Origin: Alkalihalobacterium sp048323755
GTDB lineage: Bacteria > Bacillota > Bacilli > Bacillales > Bacillaceae_F
Length of the DNA stretch: 64,000 bases
Direction: 5' to 3'
NCBI RefSeq assembly: GCF_048323755.1
Contig: NZ_JBLWFS010000009.1
Location: 62,001 to 126,000 of the forward strand
Shown here: positions 16,074-23,869 of the stretch, one piece after another
How the letters are laid out: each line of letters begins with the position of its first letter
How positions within the stretch are numbered: the first letter of the stretch is position 1
The notes under the pieces: model-generated
Database searches by the model: none
What the model saw: only the letters and a program-made list of their open reading frames with translations
Told to the model about the DNA's origin: nothing
Program-made: the position numbers and the translations under genes

Positions 16074-16991
16074 TTATAGATCTATAACATCCCTATAAGC
16101 TTCAGTAATTGGTAAGAAGTGCCTCGGAACCGCAATACGTACTTCTCTTCCGTAGCCAGGCTTATAATAAACGTGATCCCCAGCTTTTAGTACTTTTCCT
16201 CGCAGGACAACGACAGCTGGCTCATTTGGAGTATCGCAAACTTCTTGTCCAGGTGCATCTTTCTGAAACATGATATAATCAACATCGCTTCCAGCAATTA
16301 GTTCACTTTTTTTTGGATATAGCCCGATTTTTTTTGAAAGAACCTTAGAGAAAGGCTCATGTTCACACAAAAACGGATGGTGGGTTGGAATACGATGTTG
16401 ATTCGAGAGCATTTCCCACGTATCTGCAAGCTTTTGTTCTTCTTTTCTTGTTAATGGAGTAACTGTCCAATTTGGGATAACCAAAAGTTGGTAAGTTAGC
16501 ATCGCTTCTTTAATACGTCCCCACGCAACCTTATAAAAATCTTCAACTGATGTGATATTAACGAGGATGATTGGAACTTTTTCATTTTTACATTTTCGAA
16601 CGAGAGCAGGAGTAAATCCATCAATATTCGTTTGAATCCCAATTACGTAATCAATAGGACTATTAATTAGTTGGTGACGTGCATGCCTCAACTTCTTCTT
16701 TAATTCATCAACATTCTCTACAAATGGAAACGTAACGATCGTCGTACACCCTTTTTCAATCAGTCGCTTAAACCTCATTTTATAAGCTTCTTTGTGTTTG
16801 AAGTTAATTATGTTGAAATCATTCATAATATGCCCAGCCGCTATAGTAAATCCGCTCATATTTATTCGTGTAAATTTAAGTTTGTCCATCCTATCGTTCA
16901 CATATGAAATAGAATCATTTTCAATGTAGTAAGACTTCTTTATAAATTCACAACCTTCTTCCCTTTTAGCGTCTGCAAGAATGTATTTCAT
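16074..16991 (-). CDS. Unrecognised protein, degenerate amidohydrolase-like
   Basis: I do not recognise this 305-residue protein. The ATG is well placed after AAAGGTGGGATAGTA. The N-terminal part (IENDSISYVNDRMDK, then NMSGFTIAAGHIMNDFNI) resembles the opening beta-sandwich of amidohydrolases leading to the first metal strand, but the usual HxH is replaced by GHIMND. The C-terminal part (KKIGLYPKKSELIAGSDVDY, then VVVLRGKVLKAGDHV) resembles the closing sandwich of dihydroorotase-type enzymes. An amidohydrolase fold that has lost its metal ligands is therefore an inference. It is absent between ypiA and aroA in B. subtilis. A candidate small RNA lies just upstream. Confidence 0.7.
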   Translation of the reverse strand: MKYILADAKREEGCEFIKKSYYIENDSISYVNDRMDKLKFTRINMSGFTIAAGHIMNDFNIINFKHKEAYKMRFKRLIEKGCTTIVTFPFVENVDELKKKLRHARHQLINSPIDYVIGIQTNIDGFTPALVRKCKNEKVPIILVNITSVEDFYKVAWGRIKEAMLTYQLLVIPNWTVTPLTRKEEQKLADTWEMLSNQHRIPTHHPFLCEHEPFSKVLSKKIGLYPKKSELIAGSDVDYIMFQKDAPGQEVCDTPNEPAVVVLRGKVLKAGDHVYYKPGYGREVRIAVPRHFLPITEAYRDVIDL

Positions 16992-17102
16992 TACTATCCC
17001 ACCTTTCTTCTATAGACAAGCTATGAGAAAGACTGAGAAAACATTCCCTATTTTGTGTATATATTAACAGTCGTATATCTTTTTAACTTAATGTTTACCT
17101 AG

Positions 17103-17146
17103 AAAAAAAAAGACCTGTTCAAAAACGTAAACGCTTTCAAACAGGT
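17103..17146 (-). terminator. Strong intrinsic terminator of the small RNA
   Basis: Positions 17113-17146 form a 15-bp stem (counting G-U pairs) with loop UUUA, read on the minus strand as ACCUGUUUGAAAGCG / CGUUUUUGAACAGGU, then C and nine U. Confidence 0.9.
17126..17139 (-). promoter_or_regulatory. Possible catabolite-responsive (cre) site
   Basis: TGAAAGCGTTTACG on the minus strand matches the CcpA cre consensus TGWAANCGNTNWCA at all but the last position. It coincides with the terminator stem, so the match may come from the palindromic stem rather than CcpA binding. Confidence 0.3.
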
Positions 17147-17211
17147 TTAGCAAGATGCTAAAAAGTCTATTAGTATGGATAGGAGTGGAGAGAAACCATA
17201 CGCTAATTTTT

Positions 17212-17239
17212 ATTATATAGAAAATACTGACAAAGTCAA
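17212..17239 (-). promoter_or_regulatory. Strong sigma-A promoter with A/T-rich upstream tract
   Basis: On the minus strand TTGACT (17234-17239) and a consensus TATAAT (17212-17217) have 16-base spacing. An A/T tract resembling an UP element (AAAATATTTTTTTATTTTTC) lies about 15 bases before the -35. Confidence 0.8.
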
Positions 17240-17353
17240 TAATTACTTTCAGAAAAATAAAAAAATATTTTCTAGGTCTGTTATTCTCTAAATATAATAA
17301 CTAACATGGAGTGTCCTCGAACTTAAGAGCATAACAGTTCGACTAAACACAAA

Positions 17354-17382
17354 TAGACGAAAATCCAACTGATTTCCGTCTA
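17354..17382 (-). terminator. Weak terminator after aroA
   Basis: TAGACGGAAATC pairs with GATTTTCGTCTA over 12 bp (one G-U) around AGTTG, followed on the minus strand by a poor T tract (TTTGTGTTT). It lies 38 bases after the aroA stop and would end the aromatic supraoperon. Confidence 0.6.
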
Positions 17383-17419
17383 CTGTCTATTTTCTGTAAT
17401 TTATAATGACTACTCTTCT

Positions 17420-18700
17420 TTATGACAACTTCTTAATATGGTCAAAGAAATTAGGATATGAAACAGCAATAGCTTCACTATTCTCAACCGTAACGCTACC
17501 ATTAGCAACACAGCCTGCTATTGCCATTGCCATCCCAATACGGTGGTCTCCATGACTATCGACTGTATTTCCTCTAAGCTGGACAGGACCATTTATGACC
17601 ATTCCGTCATCTGTAGCTTCGATCTCAGCCCCTAGCTTCCTTAACTCACTTACTACCGTATCAATACGGTTCGTTTCTTTTACTTTTAGCTCTTCTGCAT
17701 CACGGATTACTGTTTTTCCTTGTGCTTGTGAAGCTAGCACCGCAATTACAGGGATCTCATCGATTAATCGCGGAATAATATCACCGCCGATTTCAGCGCC
17801 TTTTAGATCCGATGTGGAAATAATGATATCTGCAACAGGTTCTCCATTTGATTCTCTTTCATTGATCAGTTCGAGTTTAGCACCCATTTGTTGAAGAACA
17901 TCAATAATTCCTGTACGTGATGGATTAACTCCTACATTTTCGAGAACGATTCGACTATTAGGAACAATTGCACCTGCTACCAGGAAAAAGGCTGCCGAAG
18001 AAACATCTCCCGGCACGACAACATGCTGTGCTTTTAAGTCTTGTCCACCTTTAACAGATACCGTCAGACCATCTATTTCTACATCAACACCAAAAGCTCG
18101 CAGCATCCGCTCCGTATGATCACGTGACAAATGGGGCTCAGTAACAGTCGTTACACCTTCACTTTGTAAGCCGGCAAGTAATAGTGATGATTTCACTTGG
18201 GCACTAGCGACCTTAGAAGTAAAATTAATCCCCTTCGTTTGACCTCCACGAATAGATAAAGGCGTTAAATTACCGTTATTACGTCCGTCAATAACTGCAC
18301 CCATTTGACGTAAAGGCTCCGTTACTCGTGACATCGGTCGTTTGGCAATTGATGCATCACCGATAACAACAGAGTGAAATGGGCGTGTAGATAAGATGCC
18401 GAGCATTAAACGGGTTGTTGTCCCAGAATTTCCTACATCTAAGATTTCACTAGGCTCCGTTAACCCTTCCCATCCTTTACCTTCAACTTTCACTTTATCT
18501 CCTTGCGCCTCGATATAAATCCCGAGTTTGCGAAAACAATCAATCGTACTTAAACAATCCTCACCTGGTAAAAATCCTTCAATCGTAGTTGTCCCCTCTG
18601 CGATCGCACCAAACATAACAGCACGATGAGAGATTGATTTATCACCTGGTACTTTAATTGTTCCATTTAAGCCACCAGTGATTTGTTCCACTTTACTCAT
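17420..18700 (-). CDS. aroA: 5-enolpyruvylshikimate-3-phosphate synthase
   Basis: This enzyme joins phosphoenolpyruvate to shikimate 3-phosphate in chorismate synthesis and is the glyphosate target (called aroE in B. subtilis). GDKSISHR, NSGTTTRLMLG, SAQVKSSLLLAG, RDHTERML, KETNRI and GDHRIGMAM appear in order. The NSGTTTRL form is that of Gram-positive class II enzymes rather than NAGTAMRPL. ATG at 18700 (426 residues) is chosen because GGAG lies eight bases before it; the GTG nine bases upstream has no room for a ribosome binding site. It is the last gene of the supraoperon, just after tyrA. Confidence 0.95.
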   Translation of the reverse strand: MSKVEQITGGLNGTIKVPGDKSISHRAVMFGAIAEGTTTIEGFLPGEDCLSTIDCFRKLGIYIEAQGDKVKVEGKGWEGLTEPSEILDVGNSGTTTRLMLGILSTRPFHSVVIGDASIAKRPMSRVTEPLRQMGAVIDGRNNGNLTPLSIRGGQTKGINFTSKVASAQVKSSLLLAGLQSEGVTTVTEPHLSRDHTERMLRAFGVDVEIDGLTVSVKGGQDLKAQHVVVPGDVSSAAFFLVAGAIVPNSRIVLENVGVNPSRTGIIDVLQQMGAKLELINERESNGEPVADIIISTSDLKGAEIGGDIIPRLIDEIPVIAVLASQAQGKTVIRDAEELKVKETNRIDTVVSELRKLGAEIEATDDGMVINGPVQLRGNTVDSHGDHRIGMAMAIAGCVANGSVTVENSEAIAVSYPNFFDHIKKLS

Positions 18701-18705
18701 TTCTC

Positions 18706-19809
18706 TCACTCCATTAAATTAGTTTCATACAGATGTGATCTTAAGCTCGTTTCTGCTTTTTCTCTATCTTCATTCGTACGGAAAGTTAATCTTAGAACTC
18801 CCATAATATCCTCGCGAGTCTCAATAATGCGGATATTTGTAATACTTATATTTTCCTTCGCTAAAATTCCTGTGATATCAGAAATAACCCCAGGGTGATC
18901 GGGAACGTCTACATATAAATCATAGAACGCAGGAATAGCACCTTTTTTATGAATTGGGAGACCGTCACGGAATTTCTTTGCATGATCAAAATATTGGTGG
19001 ATCTTATCATCTTCCTCTTGCTCAATAAGGACCCTTACATAGTTCATCTCTTCTTGCCATTTATCTAACAATTCAATTAAGCTCTCTTTATTATGAATGA
19101 GAATATCCCGCCACATGACAGGACTCCCTGAGGCAATTCGCGTGATATCACGAAACCCTCCTGCCGCTAATCTTGAAACAAGCGGATCTTCTTCTTCAAT
19201 TTTAGCTACTTGATGGACAAGACTCGCTGCAACAATATGAGGAAAATGACTAATAGCACCTGCTAATCGATCATGTTGTTCAGGAGACATCTCGATAAAA
19301 CGCGCTCTCGTACCTTTTAACCAATTTTGTAATTGAATAACTTTGTTCATACTTTGTTGATCTACAGGTGTTAAAATATAAAAAGCATTCTCAAACAAAT
19401 GTGCTCTTGCCGCCTCGACCCCGCTTTTATGAGAGCCAGCCATAGGATGGCCCCCAATAAAAGTTACGTCTTTTTCCTCTAAGCAAGTTGCACTTTGAAA
19501 TATTCTTTGTTTGGTACTGCCGACATCCGTAATAATTGCACCTTGCTTTAATTCGTAATTAGAAATATCCTCCAGTAGTTGTTCTGTTTTAGTAACTGGT
19601 GTGGCTAATACAATAAGATCTGCATTTCTTACCCCAGCTCGAATTGAATCAGTTGCGTCATCAATAACTTTTAAAGACAAGCCCATCTTTACTTGTTGTT
19701 CATTAATGTCGTAGCCAACAATATGGACATCGTGCTCTCTCCTAATCGCTAATGCAATTGAGCCTCCAATTAAACCTAGACCGATAACAAATACTTTGCG
19801 TTTCTCCAC
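18706..19809 (-). CDS. tyrA: Prephenate dehydrogenase with ACT domain
   Basis: TyrA oxidatively decarboxylates prephenate to 4-hydroxyphenylpyruvate for tyrosine. The NAD-binding VIGLGLIGGSIALAI opens the protein, GGHPMAGSHKSG marks the prephenate site, and a C-terminal ACT regulatory domain (DLYVDVPDHPGVISDITGIL, about residues 291-367) is present. A GTG at 19809 preceded by AAGGAG is the preferred start, giving 367 residues like the B. subtilis enzyme; the longer ORF overlaps the end of hisC. It sits between hisC and aroA. Confidence 0.93.
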   Translation of the reverse strand: MEKRKVFVIGLGLIGGSIALAIRREHDVHIVGYDINEQQVKMGLSLKVIDDATDSIRAGVRNADLIVLATPVTKTEQLLEDISNYELKQGAIITDVGSTKQRIFQSATCLEEKDVTFIGGHPMAGSHKSGVEAARAHLFENAFYILTPVDQQSMNKVIQLQNWLKGTRARFIEMSPEQHDRLAGAISHFPHIVAASLVHQVAKIEEEDPLVSRLAAGGFRDITRIASGSPVMWRDILIHNKESLIELLDKWQEEMNYVRVLIEQEEDDKIHQYFDHAKKFRDGLPIHKKGAIPAFYDLYVDVPDHPGVISDITGILAKENISITNIRIIETREDIMGVLRLTFRTNEDREKAETSLRSHLYETNLME

Positions 19810-19837
19810 GTTAAAATCTCCTTCTAACCTACAGAGT

Positions 19838-20929
19838 TCACTTTCTTTCTTCAAGCCATGCTGAGAGCTCTTGAATAATTCCTGCATTTTCTTCTTGGCT
19901 TCCTACTGTAATTCGTGCACATGTTGGGAACCCGAGTGCATTTCCAGAGCGAATAATGTAGCCTTTTTTCAAAAGAAAATCAAAAATTTCATCACCTTGA
20001 ATACCAAAGTCAATTAAGAGAAAATTCGTTTGTGTTGGGTAATATTTCAGATTAAACTTCTCACAAAATTGAATGTATTGCTCAATTCCTTCTACATTTC
20101 TCTTATAACAATCTTTAATAAACTGTTGGTCTTCTAAAGCAGCAATTGCAGCCGCATGTGCGAAAGTTGTCGTGTTAAACGGCGGTCTGACTGGCTCTAC
20201 TAAAGAAATAATCTCTTTGTTAGCAATACCGTATCCAATACGCAAGGCTGCCATGCCATATGCTTTTGAGAACGTTCGTAAAATAATTAAATTATTATAT
20301 TGTTGAAGTAAAGGAACCGTTTGCGGGAAATCAGAAGCTGTAACATATTCATAATAAGCTTCATCTGATACGACGAGAACATCGTTTGGAACTTTAGCCA
20401 AGAATGTTTTAAATGATTCTTCATTTACATATGTACCTGATGGATTATTCGGGTTACAAACCCAAACAATTCTCGTTTTTTCATCAATCGCCTCAAGCAT
20501 TGCATCTAAATCATGAACTCCGTCTTTTGACGGTACTTCACGAACTTCAGCCCCCTCAATCACAGCATTTAACTTATATTGTGAAAATGTAGGATCCGCA
20601 GTCACTGTATTTGTATCAGGGGTTAAAAATGTTCTACAAAGCAACTGAATGACTTCATCCGATCCATTTCCAAACACTAGTTGATCTGGATTGACATTCA
20701 CAAACTGCGCTACTTTATTACGTAATTCCGCTGCATAACCATCTGGGTAAACGGCAGTATGACTCGCAAGTTGTGAAATCGCCCCAGCGACTTTCTTCGA
20801 AGCTCCAAACGGATTTTCATTGGAAGCAAGCTTCACAACTCTTTCTAATCCTAATTCACGTTTAACTTCCTCAATTGGTTTTCCAGGTTTATAGGCTGGC
20901 AACCCGATAACTTGTGGTTTTGCTTTCAC
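19838..20929 (-). CDS. hisC: Histidinol-phosphate / aromatic aminotransferase
   Basis: HisC is a class II PLP aminotransferase. In Bacillus one enzyme serves histidine synthesis (histidinol phosphate) and the last step of tyrosine and phenylalanine synthesis, which explains its place between trpA and tyrA. NENPFGAS (N-terminal), CNPNNPSG, SDEAYYEY and the PLP lysine in RTFSKAYGMAALRIGYG are all present. Length 363 is normal. A 306-base gap with a structured repeat separates it from trpA, so it may have its own promoter as in B. subtilis. Confidence 0.93.
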   Translation of the reverse strand: MKAKPQVIGLPAYKPGKPIEEVKRELGLERVVKLASNENPFGASKKVAGAISQLASHTAVYPDGYAAELRNKVAQFVNVNPDQLVFGNGSDEVIQLLCRTFLTPDTNTVTADPTFSQYKLNAVIEGAEVREVPSKDGVHDLDAMLEAIDEKTRIVWVCNPNNPSGTYVNEESFKTFLAKVPNDVLVVSDEAYYEYVTASDFPQTVPLLQQYNNLIILRTFSKAYGMAALRIGYGIANKEIISLVEPVRPPFNTTTFAHAAAIAALEDQQFIKDCYKRNVEGIEQYIQFCEKFNLKYYPTQTNFLLIDFGIQGDEIFDFLLKKGYIIRSGNALGFPTCARITVGSQEENAGIIQELSAWLEERK

Positions 20930-21235
20930 CTGTATGCACCTCTTTCTATGTATTCATTTGTAATGCTTGATTTTAACTAAGTCAAAATCGTACGCCTTAG
21001 CTTTTCTTATACTATCTAAGGTTAAACTTCCCCCAACAGATAGTATATAAATAAGTTCGAGGCCGACCCTGACATGCAGACATCCATAATACCTATATTC
21101 ATTGCTTCCTAAGGTGCAATGAAAAAGATACAGCGGTATCTGACATTTCGCTTTCGAGTCAGCCTCTATTCAAAAAGTTGACATACCGATCAAAAAGACT
21201 TTAGCGGTTTACAGTAAGAAATCTATAATACTATG
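20930..21235. other. Gap between trpA and hisC with two hairpins
   Basis: No gene is visible. A 108-bp structured repeat occupies 21059-21166. A separate hairpin (TATACTATCT / AGATAGTATA, about 21009-21048) with a G-rich loop (GTTGGGGGAAG on the minus strand) lies nearer hisC and has no T tract, so it is not an obvious terminator. No TRAP-type triplet series and no clear sigma-A promoter were found. Confidence 0.6.
21059..21166 (-). repeat. Structured repeat, copy 1 (trpA-hisC)
   Basis: In minus-strand RNA the ends GAGGCUGACUC and GGGUCGGCCUC pair over all 11 positions (two G-U). Inside are AUGUCAGAUACC near the left end and a CAUUGC/GCAAUG hairpin in the middle. The left end follows the pattern GGCTGACTC-N10-TGTCAGRTRCC shared with the trp leader copy at 27267-27387. 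There is no T tract after the closing stem. Confidence 0.7.
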
Positions 21236-22036
21236 TTACGATGAAATGAGCGAAAGGACAAACCTTTTTATATGAAAAAGTCCATCTTTTCTTAATTTTT
21301 CATCTTCAAGAAGCTCCTTTACATTCTCAACCTCGCGAATAATCGCACTTCCAACAATTACACCATCACAATGGGACTGTAACTGCTGTACCTGCTCATT
21401 GTTGGAAATTCCAAAACCAACGACAACTGGCACTTTACTATATGAGCGGACGTCTTCTAAAAATTCATAAACTTTAGGATGAAACTCGTTTCGAACTCCT
21501 GTCACCCCTAATGAGGACACACAATAGATAAAGCCTTTTGCTGATTTTGCTATTTTTTCAATTCTTTGTTTGGATGTCGGCGCAACGAGTGAAATAAACT
21601 GCAGCTCGTTTTCTTCGCATAACTGAGCGAGTTCTTCATTTTCTTCAAACGGAATATCTGGAACAAGCAGTCCATCTACCCCACACTCTTTTGCTTTATT
21701 CATAAATTCCCGTTCACCAAATTGAAGAACTGGGTTATAATACGTGAACGCTATGACTGGGATTTCCAGTCCTCTTTCGCGCATAATCGGAACGAGCTCT
21801 AATGCTCTCTTAAGTGACATTTTATGTGCTAGTGCTCGTTTCGCTGCTCGTTGAATAACTGGCCCGTCGGCAAGTGGATCTGAATACGGGATACCAAGTT
21901 CAAGCGCATGTGCACCCGCTTCTTGTAAAGTTAGCGCCAATTCGATCGTTGCTTCTGGTGTTGGATCACCAGCCATAATAAAAGGAATGAATAGTGATTG
22001 ATCTTGTTTTTGAACGTATTGTTGAAATCGTTGCAT
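21236..22036 (-). CDS. trpA: Tryptophan synthase alpha chain
   Basis: TrpA cleaves indole-3-glycerol phosphate to indole, which passes by a tunnel to TrpB. The TIM-barrel protein of 266 residues has the catalytic pair in LELGIPYSDPLADGP (Glu and Asp), phosphate-binding VGFGISNNEQV and VGSAII. Its ATG overlaps the trpB stop by one base (TAATG), so the two subunits are translationally coupled. It is the last trp gene before the repeat-containing gap. Confidence 0.96.
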   Translation of the reverse strand: MQRFQQYVQKQDQSLFIPFIMAGDPTPEATIELALTLQEAGAHALELGIPYSDPLADGPVIQRAAKRALAHKMSLKRALELVPIMRERGLEIPVIAFTYYNPVLQFGEREFMNKAKECGVDGLLVPDIPFEENEELAQLCEENELQFISLVAPTSKQRIEKIAKSAKGFIYCVSSLGVTGVRNEFHPKVYEFLEDVRSYSKVPVVVGFGISNNEQVQQLQSHCDGVIVGSAIIREVENVKELLEDEKLRKDGLFHIKRFVLSLISS

Positions 22037-23232
22037 TATTCTTGGTCACCTCGCTCTGCTTTCATTAACGTATGAACATCCTTATCGCCTCGACCGGATA
22101 AACATACGAGGATTATATCATCACTTGTTAATTGTTTTGCTCGCTCAAATGCCTTTGCTAATGCATGGGCACTTTCAATGGCTGGAATAATCCCTTCAGA
22201 TAGCGATAATTTTTTTAAAGCTTCAAGTGCTTCGCTATCTGTAACCGCTTCATAGGACGCCCTCTCAATGCTTGCTAAGTACGCATGTTCAGGCCCGACC
22301 CCTGGATAATCCAACCCCGCAGAAATGGAATATGGCTCAATAATTTGTCCATTTTCATCTTGAAGTAAATACGTAAGCGATCCGTGAATTACACCTTTTG
22401 TTCCTTTTGTAATTGTTGCAGCATGTTGATTAGTTGTTACCCCTTTACCAGCAGCTTCAACTCCAATCAATTTCACATCATCGTTTAGGAATGGATAAAA
22501 CATTCCAATCGCATTACTTCCCCCACCTACACAGGCAACGATTTCATCAGGTAAACGCCCTTCTACTTCTAGCATTTGCTTTTTAGCCTCATCACCTATA
22601 ATTCTTTGAAACTCACGAACCATTTTCGGATACGGGTGTGGACCTACGACTGATCCTATTAAATAAAATGTGTCTTCAGCGTTTCCAACCCAATAACGGA
22701 TGGCTTCGTTTGTTGCATCTTTTAAGGTTCTGCTACCGGAAGTAGCCGGAATGACCTCCGCTCCTAACAGCTCCATTCTGAAAACATTCAGCTTCTGTCG
22801 TTCGATATCTTCTTCTCCCATAAACACTTTACATTCTAAACCAAAGCGCGCTGCAATGGTGGCAGTCGCAACCCCGTGTTGACCTGCTCCTGTTTCTGCA
22901 ACGATTTTCTTTTTTCCCATTCGTCTGGCAAGAAGTGCTTGCCCCATCGCATTATTTAATTTATGTGCGCCCGTATGAAGTAAATCCTCACGTTTCAAAT
23001 AGATCTTAGCGCCACCTAATTCTTTAGAAATATTTTCAGCATAGGTTAAAGGAGTTTCCCGTCCTGCATACTCTTGTAAATGGTGGTGGTATTCTTCAAA
23101 AAAGGCAGGGTCTTGCAGAGCCTCATCAAGTGCCTTTTCTAAATCTTCAATTGCATTCATTAACGTTTCAGGTACAAATTTCCCACCGAAAGGCCCGTAT
23201 CTGCCACGTTTATCTGGATAATTGGTTATCAT
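22036..23232 (-). CDS. trpB: Tryptophan synthase beta chain
   Basis: TrpB condenses indole with serine using PLP. The Schiff-base lysine lies in HTGAHKLNNAMGQALLA, the PLP phosphate loop is GGGSNAIGMF, and the C-terminal SGRGDKD is complete. At 398 residues it is full length. It overlaps the end of trpF by 23 bases and shares one base with trpA. The start at 23232 has GAGAGGATTACTAATC ahead of it, within trpF. Confidence 0.97.
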   Translation of the reverse strand: MITNYPDKRGRYGPFGGKFVPETLMNAIEDLEKALDEALQDPAFFEEYHHHLQEYAGRETPLTYAENISKELGGAKIYLKREDLLHTGAHKLNNAMGQALLARRMGKKKIVAETGAGQHGVATATIAARFGLECKVFMGEEDIERQKLNVFRMELLGAEVIPATSGSRTLKDATNEAIRYWVGNAEDTFYLIGSVVGPHPYPKMVREFQRIIGDEAKKQMLEVEGRLPDEIVACVGGGSNAIGMFYPFLNDDVKLIGVEAAGKGVTTNQHAATITKGTKGVIHGSLTYLLQDENGQIIEPYSISAGLDYPGVGPEHAYLASIERASYEAVTDSEALEALKKLSLSEGIIPAIESAHALAKAFERAKQLTSDDIILVCLSGRGDKDVHTLMKAERGDQE

Positions 23233-23869
23233 GATTAGTAATCCTCTCTTCGATCAGTTTGATCAATGTTTTATCTTTTGTTCCGTCCTTTTCTATTCCA
23301 CTAGAAATATCGATTCCATCAGGGTAGTAGGTTAATAACTCATCGACATTACTAGGATTAATTCCACCTGCTATAAACACAGGTCTTTGCAAAGATTTAC
23401 CTTGCTCAATGTATTTTGGAATATGCCCCCAGTTAAAGGTAATACCTGTTCCACCCCATTGGCCTTTGACTTTACTATCAATGATAAACGCATCAACAAA
23501 AGGCGCATAGTCGCTCATGTTTTGCCATGCCTTTTCTTTATGATGAATGACTTTCCAAATCGTTTTTTTCACCCGTTGCTTAATTTCTTGAACAAGTTCT
23601 GGTGTCTCATGCCCGTGACATTGAATAATATCAACAGGCACTTTGGAAACTATCTCTTCTATTTCCGAAATGGTTGCATTAACGAATAAGGCAACGACTC
23701 GTTTTGTGTGGTTAGTTGGAACACTTTTTAACCAGCTGTTCACATCTTCAGCTGTGACTTTTCTCTTACTTTCTGCAAAAACGAAACCGATATATTCAGC
23801 TTGGGAGTTTATAACGTTATTAACATCATGTAATGAGTGATTTCCACAAAATTTAAGCTTCGTTTGCAA
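23210..23869 (-). CDS. trpF: Phosphoribosylanthranilate isomerase
   Basis: TrpF performs the Amadori rearrangement in tryptophan synthesis. The barrel motifs KFCGNHSLHDV (catalytic Cys) and IIDSKVKGQWGGTGITFNW (catalytic Asp) and FIAGGINPSNVDE are visible. The usual KICG is KFCG with an unusual following NHS. A TTG at 23869 is preferred (GGGGGAGAAGCAG just ahead, 219 residues); an earlier in-frame TTG at 23884 is the alternative. Either way it overlaps trpC, and its end overlaps trpB. Confidence 0.9.
   Translation of the reverse strand: MQTKLKFCGNHSLHDVNNVINSQAEYIGFVFAESKRKVTAEDVNSWLKSVPTNHTKRVVALFVNATISEIEEIVSKVPVDIIQCHGHETPELVQEIKQRVKKTIWKVIHHKEKAWQNMSDYAPFVDAFIIDSKVKGQWGGTGITFNWGHIPKYIEQGKSLQRPVFIAGGINPSNVDELLTYYPDGIDISSGIEKDGTKDKTLIKLIEERITNHDNQLSR

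Larger units (their letters stand above)
17103..17206 (-). ncRNA. Candidate small RNA with C-rich loop
   Basis: A transcript of about 100 bases is bounded by a strong promoter (17212-17239) and a strong terminator with nine T. Hairpin 1 (17173-17201) has a GUAUGG/CCAUAC stem and a 17-base pyrimidine-rich loop containing CUCUCCACUCCU, complementary to Shine-Dalgarno-like AGGAGUGGAGAG. Hairpin 2 is the terminator. The layout (C-rich loop plus terminator) resembles Firmicutes regulatory RNAs such as RoxS/RsaE or FsrA, but the sequence is not one I can name. A nine-codon ORF without ribosome binding site (MVSLHSYPY) overlaps hairpin 1, so a leader-peptide attenuator for the downstream gene is the alternative. 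Confidence 0.6.

Noticed and set aside
16074..16991. Assignment of the 305-residue protein as an active dihydroorotase
   Set aside because: The metal-binding HxH and later ligands are not visible, and the resemblance is limited to the sandwich segments at both ends.
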